This document shows, piece by piece, positions 18,201 through 25,270 of a stretch of DNA of 37,321 bases. The notes under the pieces were generated by a model. It ran no database searches, was not told the DNA's origin, and was given only the letters and a program-made list of their open reading frames with translations. Both the position numbers and the translations under genes were made by a program. Source of the stretch: Candidatus Anaerobiospirillum pullistercoris (GTDB lineage: Bacteria; Pseudomonadota; Gammaproteobacteria; Enterobacterales; Succinivibrionaceae); the NCBI GenBank assembly GCA_019114785.1, contig DXEV01000045.1:1-37321 (forward strand). The letters are read 5' to 3'. How positions within the stretch are numbered: the stretch's first letter is position 1; every line of letters starts with the position of its first letter.

Positions 18201-18441
18201 AGACTAATGATTCCATGCCCTTTTGTGCAGCCAGCTTGAAGAGCAAGGCCACGTCTTGCTTGCTCTTTGGGAAGACCACTGCCTGTGGCATCTTTTGATA
18301 GACAGAGTTATCGGTAGCACAGAGTAAACGGGCACTGTAGCGCTCTTCAATCTCACCAGTGAAACCTTGGTGAGCTAAGTTTTGCAGAAATTGGTGATAC
18401 TTGGCCTCAACCTTAGATAAATTGGCAATACGCGGAATCAT
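15214..18441 (-). CDS. ydiJ: YdiJ-type FAD/Fe-S dehydrogenase (D-2-hydroxyacid oxidising)
   Basis: A large flavoprotein of 1075 residues, close to the length of E. coli YdiJ (1018), a family linked to oxidation of D-2-hydroxyglutarate and related D-2-hydroxyacids. The N-terminal PCMH FAD-binding domain shows VFAPRGGGTGTNGQSLCSGI and STSSRATIGGMISNDAAGQG. The FAD-oxidase C-terminal domain has GMFGHVDTGLMHVRPALDL. Fe-S ligands follow: CNGNGQC...CPSYR (about 577) and CLACKSCKTQCP (about 680). The last part is a CCG-type domain with VACCGMAGLFGHMVQNQEES and VTGFSCRSQVYRMEK. The start at 18441 is preceded by TAGGAG at a long spacing (about 14 nt), so it is only moderately sure. It stands alone between spacers and probably feeds electrons to the respiratory chain. 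Confidence 0.92.
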   Translation of the reverse strand: MIPRIANLSKVEAKYHQFLQNLAHQGFTGEIEERYSARLLCATDNSVYQKMPQAVVFPKSKQDVALLFKLAAQKGMESLVFAPRGGGTGTNGQSLCSGIIIDMSRHMKGVRDLDVAARSVWVEAGVIKDELNEQIAKDNLFFSPELSTSSRATIGGMISNDAAGQGSLKYGRTSQHILEVEVVLRDGMLTTFKPVSGAELQACLQRPGLEGEIYRACYDLLKSHASEVKEHFPKLNRFLTGYDLYHAYDAQSDTLNLARLICGAEGTLATVVGAKLDLTLNPSFRALCVIKYENFDAALRHANELIAAGAFSVETVDSKVLNLAKKDPVWLQVQDYIREVPGSEILGVNIVEFNGYDAQAERALMDKLYQQVLKAAEKHSKGILGAQIADTKAAIAAVYGMRKKAVGLLGSAAGSKKLVPFTEDTVVPPQNLADYIQEFRALLDSMQVEYGMFGHVDTGLMHVRPALDLTLDSDKEKLVKISHGVVELVKKYGGQMWGEHGRGYRSCFGEVFFGTLYPVARQVKAIFDPQNRINPGKICVPWGNESDKLVALDDPMRGDLDRMIGAEVRASFAEALNCNGNGQCFSYSKAALMCPSYRYTKDHVKSPKGYSGLMREWLRLMTERQVDINKSEQELLAAVADPQSQGSWPARVCKYLRNFAQRTYNTIFEKEDFNHEYLGHVATCLACKSCKTQCPAHVNSAELNSRFLHFYYSRYLRPAMDLLCLNAEWSTPLLSRFPKLSNALGQNALNQWMLAKIFKFTDLPLFNKVPLQQQARAAQIPLLSFEEALHRAPHYDVLVLTNAFTAAYEADGLIELAQLVQAMGFKVALLKPYTNGKLFIIRGARGKFINAAKKQAARLAALHAKGLSLVGYDPAFTLCYRDEYPSLLPQCPSFKVLLPEEWLQQALQSPTFKRREERLLPALQALVRGKSMVPSALDAEKAAQAGVEPIAPCDFAQDFYLFCHCTEQALVPLSVKMWQEVLAHFGLRLLPIPVACCGMAGLFGHMVQNQEESRRVYEQNWQEKLHARDFKQCLVTGFSCRSQVYRMEKQRANHPVHVLNTLLTQATAMSRQQRH

Positions 18442-18723
18442 AAGAAAATTTTTGCTCCTAGCCCCATCAGGGGATCAAATGACAGCAAAACAAAGTCTGA
18501 GCGCCATCCCTAGTCCCGCCAAACACCTACTACTAGCGAGAGGAAAACTTAAGACAGCTCTAAGCGCTCAATCATAAGGCAAGATGTGATCTTGAGCAAA
18601 GAAAATTCCGCTAATTTACGCCATTTGCCTGAAAAAGCGATTGTTTCGCCCACCGCCATGCGCATCAAATTAGAGCTCAGCTCTGAATATCTCACCTTTT
18701 TGGTGCAAACCGTCAATAGGCAA
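18442..18723. other. ydiJ leader and spacer, no gene seen
   Basis: About 280 bases that should hold the ydiJ promoter. Open frames on both strands (for example 18549-18755 on the minus strand) lack ribosome sites and overlap a terminator hairpin, so I do not call them. Confidence 0.4.
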
Positions 18724-18757
18724 CAAAAAACCTTGTTCCCCATCACGAGAAACAAGG
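18724..18757 (-). terminator. Rho-independent terminator of BOF gene
   Basis: On the minus strand CCTTGTTT pairs with GAACAAGG (one G-U) around an 11-nt loop and is followed by TTTTTTG. It lies about 80 nt downstream of the stop of the BOF gene at 18836. A second hairpin of CGCAG/CTGCG type lies between the stop codon and this terminator. Confidence 0.8.
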
Positions 18758-18835
18758 CTTTTGGAAAATGCGCAGGCCACGCAGTTTAGGCTGCGTAGCA
18801 CTGGCTGCGCCGTGCATGGCCTATTCTAAGAAAAT

Positions 18836-19252
18836 CTACGGAGCAACTGGGGCTTCAGAGACAGGACGGGCACGATAGACTTCAAGAGTAGTCGATAAGA
18901 AGTCACGATCCACTTTGCCTTGGATCTGGATCAATTCGCCCTTGGAAATCTGAGACCAGTTATAGTCATCATCGAGCTCAACTTCGATAGTGCCAGTATT
19001 GTCGGCAAACTCATAGCGCTCATGACCTAAATAGTTCACTAAGCGGCCGGTTAAAGTTACAAATTGGTCATCCTTTGCATTCTTTTTGACACCTGCCACA
19101 GTACCGACATCAGCAGTATCAAAACCACGAGGAGCACCTGAATAAGCAAAACCATCGGCACCATCAAAACCGCTTGGGCCACTTGGAGCAGCAAACACAG
19201 CTGCACTGGTGAATAAAGTGGTAGCTAAAACAAGCACGCCTAACTTTTTCAT
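18836..19252 (-). CDS. Secreted BOF (YgiW/YdeI OB-fold) stress protein, copy 1
   Basis: A periplasmic protein of 138 residues in the bacterial OB-fold (BOF) family, whose E. coli members YgiW and YdeI are tied to stress and antimicrobial peptide tolerance. The signal peptide MKKLGVLVLATTLFTSAAVF ends at AFAA-P. The mature N-terminus repeats GPSGF and RGFD motifs. The OB core runs QFVTLTGRLVNYLGHERYEF, ADNTGTIEVELDDDYNWSQI, then LIQIQGKVDRDF. The ATG has AAGGAG upstream. It lies 180 nt downstream of a second BOF gene on the same strand, and both probably arose by duplication. Ligand unknown. Confidence 0.9.
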   Translation of the reverse strand: MKKLGVLVLATTLFTSAAVFAAPSGPSGFDGADGFAYSGAPRGFDTADVGTVAGVKKNAKDDQFVTLTGRLVNYLGHERYEFADNTGTIEVELDDDYNWSQISKGELIQIQGKVDRDFLSTTLEVYRARPVSEAPVAP

Positions 19253-19272
19253 AACCGGATCTCCTTATGTCT

Positions 19273-19310
19273 CCGCTCTCTAATCTTCATACTTACACAG
19301 GTGAGAGCGG
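19273..19310 (-). promoter_or_regulatory. Inverted repeat in the 5' leader of BOF copy 1
   Basis: Perfect 8-bp arms CCGCTCTC (19273-19280) and GAGAGCGG (19303-19310) are separated by 22 nt. The proximal arm lies about 20 nt upstream of the start codon and close to the ribosome site. It could be an operator or an mRNA structure. A further hairpin TGTGCT/AGCACA (19368-19382) lies between the two BOF genes. Confidence 0.5.
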
Positions 19311-19432
19311 TGACGAAACTGGGGGCTGAGCCACAATTTAGGCTCAAGACAAACTGGTAATCCTCACTGTGCTATCAGCACATAACTACAGAGGATGCAA
19401 AACATGAGCGCAATCTAAGCTGCGGCTACTAA

Positions 19433-19825
19433 CTATTTAGCTGGACGAGCATCCTTAACATCGATGCTGATGGAGTGGCGATCGCGATCTACCTTACCAA
19501 AGATGGTGATTGGTTGATCCTTACGGATGAAAGACCAGTCACGATCATCATCAAGCTCGACCTCAATACGACCGGTGCTGTCAGCAAACACATAACGGTC
19601 ATGGCCTAAGTAGTCGGTGAGCTTACCGTTTAAGGTCACACGTTGATCATCATAGGCTTGATTGATCACGTCACGCACGGAGTTAGGAGTTGCAGGGGCG
19701 GAGAAGCCTTGAGGGCCGCCAGGGACATTATCAAAACCGGCAGGGCCACCTGGGGCAGCAAACACAGCGGTGCTACCAGCTAAGGTTAAAACGACGGCGC
19801 TAGCTAAAACGGAAAACTTATTCAT
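19433..19825 (-). CDS. Secreted BOF (YgiW/YdeI OB-fold) stress protein, copy 2
   Basis: A paralogue of the neighbouring BOF gene, 130 residues. The signal peptide MNKFSVLASAVVLTLAGSTA ends near VFAA-P, followed by GGPAGFDNVPGGPQGFSAP. The OB core is QRVTLNGKLTDYLGHDRYVF, ADSTGRIEVELDDDRDWSFI and PITIFGKVDRDRHSISIDVK. The start at 19825 gives a good signal peptide; the frame is open upstream to 20029 but that extension is not secretory. The ribosome site is weak (TAAGAG). A BOF gene follows on the same strand, so co-transcription is possible. Function in the periplasm is inferred from the family. Confidence 0.88.
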   Translation of the reverse strand: MNKFSVLASAVVLTLAGSTAVFAAPGGPAGFDNVPGGPQGFSAPATPNSVRDVINQAYDDQRVTLNGKLTDYLGHDRYVFADSTGRIEVELDDDRDWSFIRKDQPITIFGKVDRDRHSISIDVKDARPAK

Positions 19826-20786
19826 AACTCTTACGGCGATGGCCCCTGCCTGTAACACCAGGCTCCAACAGGGGAGAAATTGCCGTCCTCCTAGGTTGTG
19901 ATTGTGAAAAGGGTCTGCGCTTATATTAAGCCTGAATTTTTGAACTACACCCTGCGCCAAGACTCTCCAAGACTTTTGTTTGTTTGATTGTTTGGGCTCC
20001 AATGAGGTTAGGACTCTAAGAAACCTCATTCAGAAAAACATGAGTCTGGTCTCTCAAGGTAGAAGAAATCTGCTCAAAGAACTCAGCTAAGCATGCAAAA
20101 CCAAGATGTGGGGATAGAAGCACATCAACTCATTGCCTTTGCATCTTGTGTGCTGAACTTCGATGGTGTCATTAAATCATGAGCCACTTAGGTCAAACTT
20201 AGCAAACAAGATTTTTATCATCTTTTTCACAAAAAATTAGCGCCACGCCTGATGGGCAGCCGGATTGAGCCCCTAAAAAAATTTTTTCTTTTTCCATTGC
20301 CCTCACGCGATAGCCTCGCAATAGCTATAGCGCAGAAATACCTCGTCCAGCGAGCTTGCTCTTTCTTGCTTACCCCAAGCAAAACCCCAACATTGGGCTT
20401 TTTCTCACTTCCTGCGCACCACAAACACAATACGCACCGCAAAAAATCTCAAATTATTCCCACAAAATAACCGTTGTGTTAAGGTGAGCTCATCAGAGCA
20501 AACTCTATTTTGTTGCGTCCGTCGTGCCCATATTGCATACGACTGCCAATAAACTCACACTGTCTGCCCTAAAACGGATCTAAAAATGGTAAGACAGCCA
20601 TAGCATTACAGGTCAAAATAGAGTAACTTTAGCAGGCAGCAAATACTGCGCTTGTACCACCAACCCGCTCCACAGTCTCTACCACCTACAAATAACTTCG
20701 GTAGACCGCTGTTTCGAGCCCAGATTTCTTTTTGCTAATCCTCTTTTCCGCAAAAATAGGATAGTGCCCTACTCCCGACATTAACC
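19826..20786. other. Long spacer upstream of BOF copy 2 and coiled-coil gene
   Basis: About 960 bases between divergent genes. No convincing gene. It is AT-rich in places (20273-20300) and presumably holds both promoters. The clearest structure is the 11-bp inverted repeat pair at 20502 and 20614, listed separately. Confidence 0.5.
20502..20624. repeat. Perfect 11-bp inverted repeat bounding 123 bp
   Basis: ACTCTATTTTG (20502-20512) and CAAAATAGAGT (20614-20624) are exact reverse complements. An inner CTGTCT/AGACAG pair lies within. The unit resembles either a small miniature transposable element or a long structured RNA. I see no target-site duplication beyond two bases and no second copy in the window. 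Confidence 0.55.
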
Positions 20787-21197
20787 ATGGAACTAAAAAG
20801 CAATAAGCCCCTGATCATCATCAATGCGGCATTGTCTTTGGCTGTGATCACCCTATCCATCCAAGTGGTGTTCCTGACATTCACAATCAAAGACCAAAAA
20901 GACTCGTTGCGCTATCTCTCTAGCAGCACCGATGTACACACCATCCAAAACAAGCTCAATGGCATGCAAAACAACTTGCTGGATATCACCCGCGAGCTGG
21001 AAACCCTTAAGGCTGACAATAACCGCCTTTCCGCTGAAGTTGCCACCATGTCTGCCATTGTCAACCAATCAGGTACTGACAATCACTTCCTGCAACAGGA
21101 GCTCTCTAGCTTTGATGAGCGCATCAACGAATTGGAGAAAAAGGCCAACGACACCGCCTATGAGCTTCAATCTCTGCAACGCTCTCAAAACCAGTAG
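20787..21197 (+). CDS. Membrane-anchored coiled-coil protein
   Basis: I do not recognise the family. The 136 residues comprise a short cytoplasmic N-terminus (MELKSNKP), one membrane helix (about 9-34, LIIINAALSLAVITLSIQVV) and then a long coiled coil to the end, with regular heptads such as LNGMQNNLLDITRELETLKA and ELEKKANDTAYELQSLQRSQ. It could span the periplasm or form a scaffold. No strong ribosome site precedes the ATG at 20787 (TAGGAT about 25 nt upstream), so the start is provisional. It is convergent with the tRNA operon. Confidence 0.75.
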   Translation: MELKSNKPLIIINAALSLAVITLSIQVVFLTFTIKDQKDSLRYLSSSTDVHTIQNKLNGMQNNLLDITRELETLKADNNRLSAEVATMSAIVNQSGTDNHFLQQELSSFDERINELEKKANDTAYELQSLQRSQNQ

Positions 21198-21448
21198 TCC
21201 CAAATTTGCCCTTCCTTTTATTTGCTGCAGCTCTCCTCACACTCACGGGCGAGCTGACCAGCATCTCGCGCTCCCTTCCCTCCCTACCTTGTTGAACCCG
21301 TTCTCTGTGAAAGAAGTAAAAGAAGAGACTGCGGCTAAGGCGCATAGCTTGCTTTAGACGCTAATAGACACACCGCATAGCTGGCAGGCAAAATCAGACG
21401 TGAGGTGATTAGTGACTTGAACTTGAAGAGGAATTTTTTGGAGGGCCC

Positions 21449-21484
21449 AAAAAGACAAAAACACCGTGACTCTACGTCCCAGTG
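21449..21484 (-). terminator. Rho-independent terminator of tRNA operon
   Basis: On the minus strand, CACTGGGAC pairs with GTCACGGTG (one wobble, one mismatch; loop GTAGA) and is followed by TTTTTGTCTTTTT. It starts 15 nt after the 3' end of tRNA-Met. Confidence 0.85.
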
Positions 21485-21498
21485 CTCTTTAAAAGGAA

Positions 21499-21575
21499 TG
21501 GTAGCTATGACTGGAATCGAACCAGTGACCTCAGCATTATGAGTGCCGCGCTCTAACCGACTGAGCTACATAGCC
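21499..21575 (-). tRNA. tRNA-Met (CAT)
   Basis: 77 nt, with encoded CCA. The anticodon loop ACTCATAAT matches elongator tRNA-Met; the 5' GGCTATGTAGCTCAG and the T-arm GGTTCGATTCC are intact. It resembles the E. coli metT/metU gene rather than the initiator. It is third in the operon. Confidence 0.95.
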
Positions 21576-21586
21576 ACTTAAGTAGT

Positions 21587-21662
21587 TGGCTGGGGCACAA
21601 GGATTCGAACCTTGGAAATGGCGGAATCAGAATCCGCTGCCTTACCGCTTGGCTATGCCCCA
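21587..21662 (-). tRNA. tRNA-Gln (CTG)
   Basis: 76 nt with encoded CCA. The anticodon is CTG in GGATTCTGATTCC; the acceptor begins TGGGGCA and ends GCCCCAGCCA. It decodes CAG. It is second in the operon. Confidence 0.95.
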
Positions 21663-21675
21663 ACTTAGAAGTGAG

Positions 21676-21751
21676 TGGCAGGGGTACCTGGACTCGAACC
21701 AGGGAAATGACGGGATCAAAACCCGTTGCCTTACCGCTTGGCTATACCCCT
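21676..21751 (-). tRNA. tRNA-Gln (TTG)
   Basis: 76 nt with encoded CCA. The anticodon is TTG in GGGTTTTGATCCC; the acceptor pairs AGGGGTA with TACCCCT. It decodes CAA/CAG. It is first in the operon and highly similar to the CTG copy, suggesting duplication. Confidence 0.95.
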
Positions 21752-21792
21752 AATCACTTGGATTTGGCGTTGTCGTCGTGACAACGGGGCTC

Positions 21793-21820
21793 ATTATAGA
21801 CGATTCTTTTACCCTGTCAA
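21793..21820 (-). promoter_or_regulatory. Consensus promoter of tRNA operon
   Basis: On the minus strand, a perfect -35 TTGACA (21815-21820) and a perfect -10 TATAAT (21793-21798) are separated by 16 nt. The -10 is followed by the GC-rich discriminator GAGCCCCG, typical of stringently controlled stable RNA promoters. Upstream lies an A/T-rich stretch (21821-21842) that resembles an UP element. A hairpin CGTTGTC/GACAACG (21769-21787) sits at the presumed transcript start. Confidence 0.9.
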
Positions 21821-21842
21821 CAAAATTTTTTAAAAAAGATCT

Positions 21843-22173
21843 AAAGAATTTTCAAAAAATCCTGCACCCACGTCACAAATCCGATAAATATCGTCTTTAA
21901 GGTAATTACCCCCCCCCAAAATTCTCACGGTAGGACACTAGGATCCCATCCCTACTCCTGCAATGAGAGTCCCAATCCCTTTTTGCGCAAATTGTGCAAT
22001 CTAAGTCTATTCCGTCTTTTAGCTCTTACAATCAGCTATAAAGGGGTTCAGTGATCAGCCACAATTCAGTCATGCAATCCTGCAATTATCACAGCTGCTC
22101 GCTCCTAGTCTTTGCTCTATTCTGTGTGCTGGTCTGCTGGCCTTAGCCTAATTAGGTTTGGGAGGAAAAGCTT
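21843..22173. other. Spacer with 9-C homopolymer before lipoprotein gene
   Basis: About 330 bases without a gene. A run of nine C residues (21909-21917) is the most conspicuous element; such runs can vary by slippage. A ribosome site GGGAGG is at the right end, before 22174. I could not assign a clear promoter. Confidence 0.45.
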
Positions 22174-23157
22174 ATGGCCAATAAAAGATCTAATTGCCCG
22201 CCACCACCAGAGCCAACAAATACCGCGACCTCAGCTGCCACTTTGTCTCCAAAGCAGACGGTCTCAGCAGCGAGAAAAAGAGGCTACACCTTACTAGTGG
22301 TCGGCATGTGCTCACTACTTAGCCTTGGTCTTACTGCTTGCTCATCAAGCTCCAGCAGTGATAGCTCTGAGCGCCCTTACCTCACTGCTGAGGAGATTAT
22401 GGCGTCTCACACCTCCACTGAGACCCTAAAAGAGCTTAGAGCAGCCCAAGAAGAGCTCTCAGCCCAGCAAAACGCTAGCAAGTCTACACACTTTGGTCTC
22501 GATACAGACCACAGCAGCTGGACTAGTGAAAACACAGCTATCTATCAGCAAGCGCTGCACAACACCGATCTCGTGTACGACGAGGCGACAGCTTCCTTCA
22601 TTAATGTTGAGTCAGCTCCGGCAAGCCAGAGCATTTTTACCCCTAAGCGCAGTGAGCTCTTTACCCCTGAGCGCACACAAGTTGAGTACTACGATCCTGA
22701 TACGCAACAGGCCCGTAATACCCATACAGGGCGTGCAATTCGCCCCAATGGCAGCAATAGCGATGATGGCAGCAGCGCAAACGCTGATGATAAAGACTCC
22801 AGCCCCACGCGCACCGCGCGTCGCACCCTTAACTTAATGCAGGTGATGGCCTTAGCCCATCAGGCCCAAGCTTCCAGCGCAGCTGACACCATTGCCTACC
22901 AGAGCCGCTGGGAGCGCTTGCGTCAAGGCGATCCCTACCCTGCCACTGAGCCGCACAACCCAAGCTCGATTAAGCAGACTAAGACATGGTGGCAATTAGG
23001 CGATGGCCCAGAGCGCACACGGATCGATTACTTCGACTACGACCCTTTTTACTACCGCCCATGGTATATCCGAACTGGCCCTGCGCCCTTAGTCCCTGTG
23101 CATTACAGATATCATCGCGGCCCAGCAGGCGGTGTCTTCTTTCACTATGTGCACTAA
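22174..23157 (+). CDS. Ser-rich lipoprotein with Tyr/aromatic C-terminus
   Basis: An unknown predicted lipoprotein of 327 residues. A long N-terminal arm (MANKRSNCPPPPEPTNTATS...) precedes a basic-hydrophobic signal and the lipobox GLTACSSSSSS (Cys56). The middle is polar and low-complexity. The C-terminus is rich in aromatic residues: KTWWQLGDGPERTRIDYFDY, DPFYYRPWYIRTGP, VHYRYHRGPAGGVFFHYVH. It is preceded by GGGAGG, 9 nt before the ATG. It is convergent with the Tyr/Pro-rich secreted protein at 23249, with a shared hairpin between them. A cell-surface or outer-membrane location is inferred. Confidence 0.8.
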   Translation: MANKRSNCPPPPEPTNTATSAATLSPKQTVSAARKRGYTLLVVGMCSLLSLGLTACSSSSSSDSSERPYLTAEEIMASHTSTETLKELRAAQEELSAQQNASKSTHFGLDTDHSSWTSENTAIYQQALHNTDLVYDEATASFINVESAPASQSIFTPKRSELFTPERTQVEYYDPDTQQARNTHTGRAIRPNGSNSDDGSSANADDKDSSPTRTARRTLNLMQVMALAHQAQASSAADTIAYQSRWERLRQGDPYPATEPHNPSSIKQTKTWWQLGDGPERTRIDYFDYDPFYYRPWYIRTGPAPLVPVHYRYHRGPAGGVFFHYVH

Positions 23158-23165
23158 GCCACCAA

Positions 23166-23236
23166 AAGAAAACGCTCGACAGCTATTCCTCTGAAGCGCT
23201 TAAGCTCTGAGGTTTGACTGCGAGCGTTTCTTTTTG
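23166..23236. terminator. Shared bidirectional terminator of convergent genes
   Basis: Perfect 9-bp arms AAACGCTCG (23170-23178) and CGAGCGTTT (23221-23229) flank a 42-nt interior with nested CCTC/GAGG and AAGCGCTT. CTTTTTG follows on the plus side, and TTTTGG follows on the minus side. It sits exactly between the stops at 23157 and 23249. Confidence 0.75.
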
Positions 23237-23248
23237 CCAATTCCAAAT

Positions 23249-24151
23249 CTAGCGTGGACTTGGTGGCGGTAATGGTGGCTGCTGGCCTGGTGCTTGTCCC
23301 ATATTGCCTGGCGGCAGTGGAGGCCGTGGTGGGCGAGGATGATCACCCCAACCATGGTGTGGTGGAGGATATGGTCTATCTGCACCATAATGTGGGTAAT
23401 CCGGACGCGGTGGCCGATCTGGACGCGGCGGCCGATCTGGACGCATTGGCCGATCCGGTCTTGGGCCATCTAAGCCATAGTGTGGCCGATCGTAGTGTGG
23501 TCGGCCATAATACGGCCGATCGTGGTAAGGCCGATCGTAGCGATCATACGGGTCTCGTGGTGGACGCTGATCCCAATCTTGGCCATAACCATAATTGCCA
23601 TTGTAGTAGCCGTTACCGTAGCCGTTACCGTAGTTATAGTAATAGCCACCGTAAATGCCACCGCTATAACCAGAATCGGTCACAATGGTATTGCCATTCT
23701 GATCGGTGTAGACATTCAGCCGACGATTATTGGCTTCTTGGTTTTGCCGATACTGCTGCACTTGAGCCTGAACTTGCGAGCGAGGCCCCTCTAAGGTTGG
23801 GATATCCGTACCAAAGACCTTAACTCTAGGCTCATTAGGATCGACCGGAGGGACGGATGACGACTCACGGCTGGAACCAGCTGCGCTGGCTGCACCAGTA
23901 CCCTCGGCTACGCCGGTTGCAGGTACGACAATAGCTCTACTCGCAGGGACATCGACGCGCTCACTTGCAGCGCTAGGTGCCGTCACTTCTGTAGCAGGCT
24001 CTACTGTGCTGGCGGTACTGGCAGTGCTGGCTGCTGCCACATTTACTGCACCAGCTTCGCTGCTGGCCTCTGAGGCAGGCTCCGCAGCCGCTACTCCCAC
24101 CGCTCCTGATAAAAGCAAGGCTAAGCTCATGCCTAAGACAGATTTACGCAT
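23249..24151 (-). CDS. Secreted Tyr/Pro/His-rich repeat protein
   Basis: An unknown exported protein of 300 residues. The signal peptide MRKSVLGMSLALLLSGAVGV ends near AAAEP. Residues of about 25-110 are Ala/Ser/Thr/Val-rich; about 110-160 may be a small folded part (EPRVKVFGTDIPTLEGPRSQ, NVYTDQNGNTIVTDSGYSG). Then come Gly/Tyr/Asn repeats (NYGNGYGNGYYNGNYGY) and short YDRP, YGRP and RPDRP repeats, ending in polyproline. The repeat region resembles adhesive or matrix proteins in composition only. ATG at 24151 is chosen for GGAGGCCC just upstream; an in-frame ATG at 24190 lacks a site. It lies downstream of the third BOF gene on the same strand, about 100 nt apart. Confidence 0.8.
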   Translation of the reverse strand: MRKSVLGMSLALLLSGAVGVAAAEPASEASSEAGAVNVAAASTASTASTVEPATEVTAPSAASERVDVPASRAIVVPATGVAEGTGAASAAGSSRESSSVPPVDPNEPRVKVFGTDIPTLEGPRSQVQAQVQQYRQNQEANNRRLNVYTDQNGNTIVTDSGYSGGIYGGYYYNYGNGYGNGYYNGNYGYGQDWDQRPPRDPYDRYDRPYHDRPYYGRPHYDRPHYGLDGPRPDRPMRPDRPPRPDRPPRPDYPHYGADRPYPPPHHGWGDHPRPPRPPLPPGNMGQAPGQQPPLPPPSPR

Positions 24152-24251
24152 AGGGCCTCCTGACGATAAAAACACAAACCCTGAGGGCACATTTCATCTG
24201 CCCTCTTTGTGATTAACGGCAAAGCAAAAACTAAGCTGCGGACAAAACGTG

Positions 24252-24992
24252 CTACTTTTGCTCAGGCTGAGCGTCTGATGCTACTTGCTCGGCTGCATTG
24301 CCTGAGCCTTCTGCGCTCTGAGCTGCACTAGCGCTATCAGCGACAACAGTTTGGCGTTGCGCAGGCACTAAGGCGGAAGCAGCGGCTGGTATAGCTGCTG
24401 GTGCAGGCGCAGCGGATGATGCTGGAGCTAAGCTTGCAGCAGCGGCCGGAACAGCGGTCGCGCCCTGGGCGGCTGTCGCGCTCTGGGCAGCGGTCGCAGA
24501 GGCAACAGCAGGAGCAGGTGCTGATGCAGCAGCAACAGCTACATTGCCCTCTGGGGGTACTGTCTCCTCCAGAATATTGAAGCCCTTTGCATCAATCTTT
24601 ACGCGGAACATGTTGCGGTCGATATCGCCAAAGATCTCAATAAGCTGATCTTTAGAGACTAAACCCCAATTCACATCATCATCGAGCTCGACCTCAATGG
24701 AGTTACCCATTTCGTCGGTAAACTCGTAGCAATCGTCTTGCAGGTAACTAGTCAAACGTCCACGCAGGCATACGTCTTCATCGTCTCGCCCTTGGCTCTG
24801 AATTGCTAGTATGTTGTTATAGTAGTTATCAAAACCACGCGGCAAATTCTCTAAATGCCTGCCTGCATGCACTGCTGGCAACATGAGCAAGCTACCACCG
24901 ATCAATGCCAGTGGTACCAGCTTTTTGGCAGATGAAGACAGCAAAAAAGAAAGCCATGAGCGCTTCTTTTGTGTTTGCTCTATCTTGAACAT
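24252..24992 (-). CDS. BOF (OB-fold) protein with Ala-rich C-terminal tail, copy 3
   Basis: A third member of the BOF family, 246 residues. A signal or anchor segment (about 27-44, KLVPLALIGGSLLMLPAVHA) follows a basic N-terminus. GRHLENLPRGFDN recalls the GF motif of the other copies. The OB core is EDVCLRGRLTSYLQDDCYEF, NSIEVELDDDVNWGLVSKDQ and LIEIFGDIDRNMFRVKIDA. From about residue 150 to the end it is a low-complexity Ala/Pro/Ser tail. It has two cysteines in the OB part (DVCLRG, DDCYEF) that the other copies lack and that could pair. ATG at 24992 has GAGGGA upstream. It is likely transcribed with the downstream gene at 23249. Confidence 0.88.
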   Translation of the reverse strand: MFKIEQTQKKRSWLSFLLSSSAKKLVPLALIGGSLLMLPAVHAGRHLENLPRGFDNYYNNILAIQSQGRDDEDVCLRGRLTSYLQDDCYEFTDEMGNSIEVELDDDVNWGLVSKDQLIEIFGDIDRNMFRVKIDAKGFNILEETVPPEGNVAVAAASAPAPAVASATAAQSATAAQGATAVPAAAASLAPASSAAPAPAAIPAAASALVPAQRQTVVADSASAAQSAEGSGNAAEQVASDAQPEQK

Positions 24993-25101
24993 AGTCTTCC
25001 CTCGCTTCTGCCTCAAACTAACGATATGCGTCTTCCTCTCGTGCATCAGAGTAAAAGCTATCTCTGCTCACTTGATTGCTGCATGTATGTGAAAAAACCA
25101 A

Positions 25102-25140
25102 AACCAAGAGCTGCTGCTCTTAACTAAGAGCTGCTGCTCT
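25102..25140. repeat. Two 19-bp direct repeats upstream of BOF copy 3
   Basis: AACCAAGAGCTGCTGCTCT (25102-25120) and AACTAAGAGCTGCTGCTCT (25122-25140) differ at one base, with a 20-bp period. Each contains AGAGC/GCTCT hairpin arms. They lie 110-150 nt upstream of the BOF gene on the minus strand. A related ACCAAGAGCATGTGCT follows near 25158. Confidence 0.55.
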
Positions 25141-25270
25141 AAACCAATGAACATGTGCTCCTGACCAAGAGCATGTGCTATTGTTCTAACCGCATATTAA
25201 CTAGACAAAATTAGCCAGTACTTAGGGGAGCTTTTCGCCTCATTTTCTCTAGATCGGTCATCCCTCTTGA

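Noticed and set aside
18549-18755. 68-codon minus-strand frame between ydiJ and BOF copy 1
   Set aside because: Its beginning overlaps the terminator of the BOF gene and no ribosome site is present.
23254-23823. Long plus-strand frame antisense to the Tyr/Pro-rich gene
   Set aside because: The composition follows from the repetitive opposite strand; no ribosome site, and it starts just after the shared terminator.
25102-25173. CRISPR-like array
   Set aside because: Only two good copies with no unique spacers between them.
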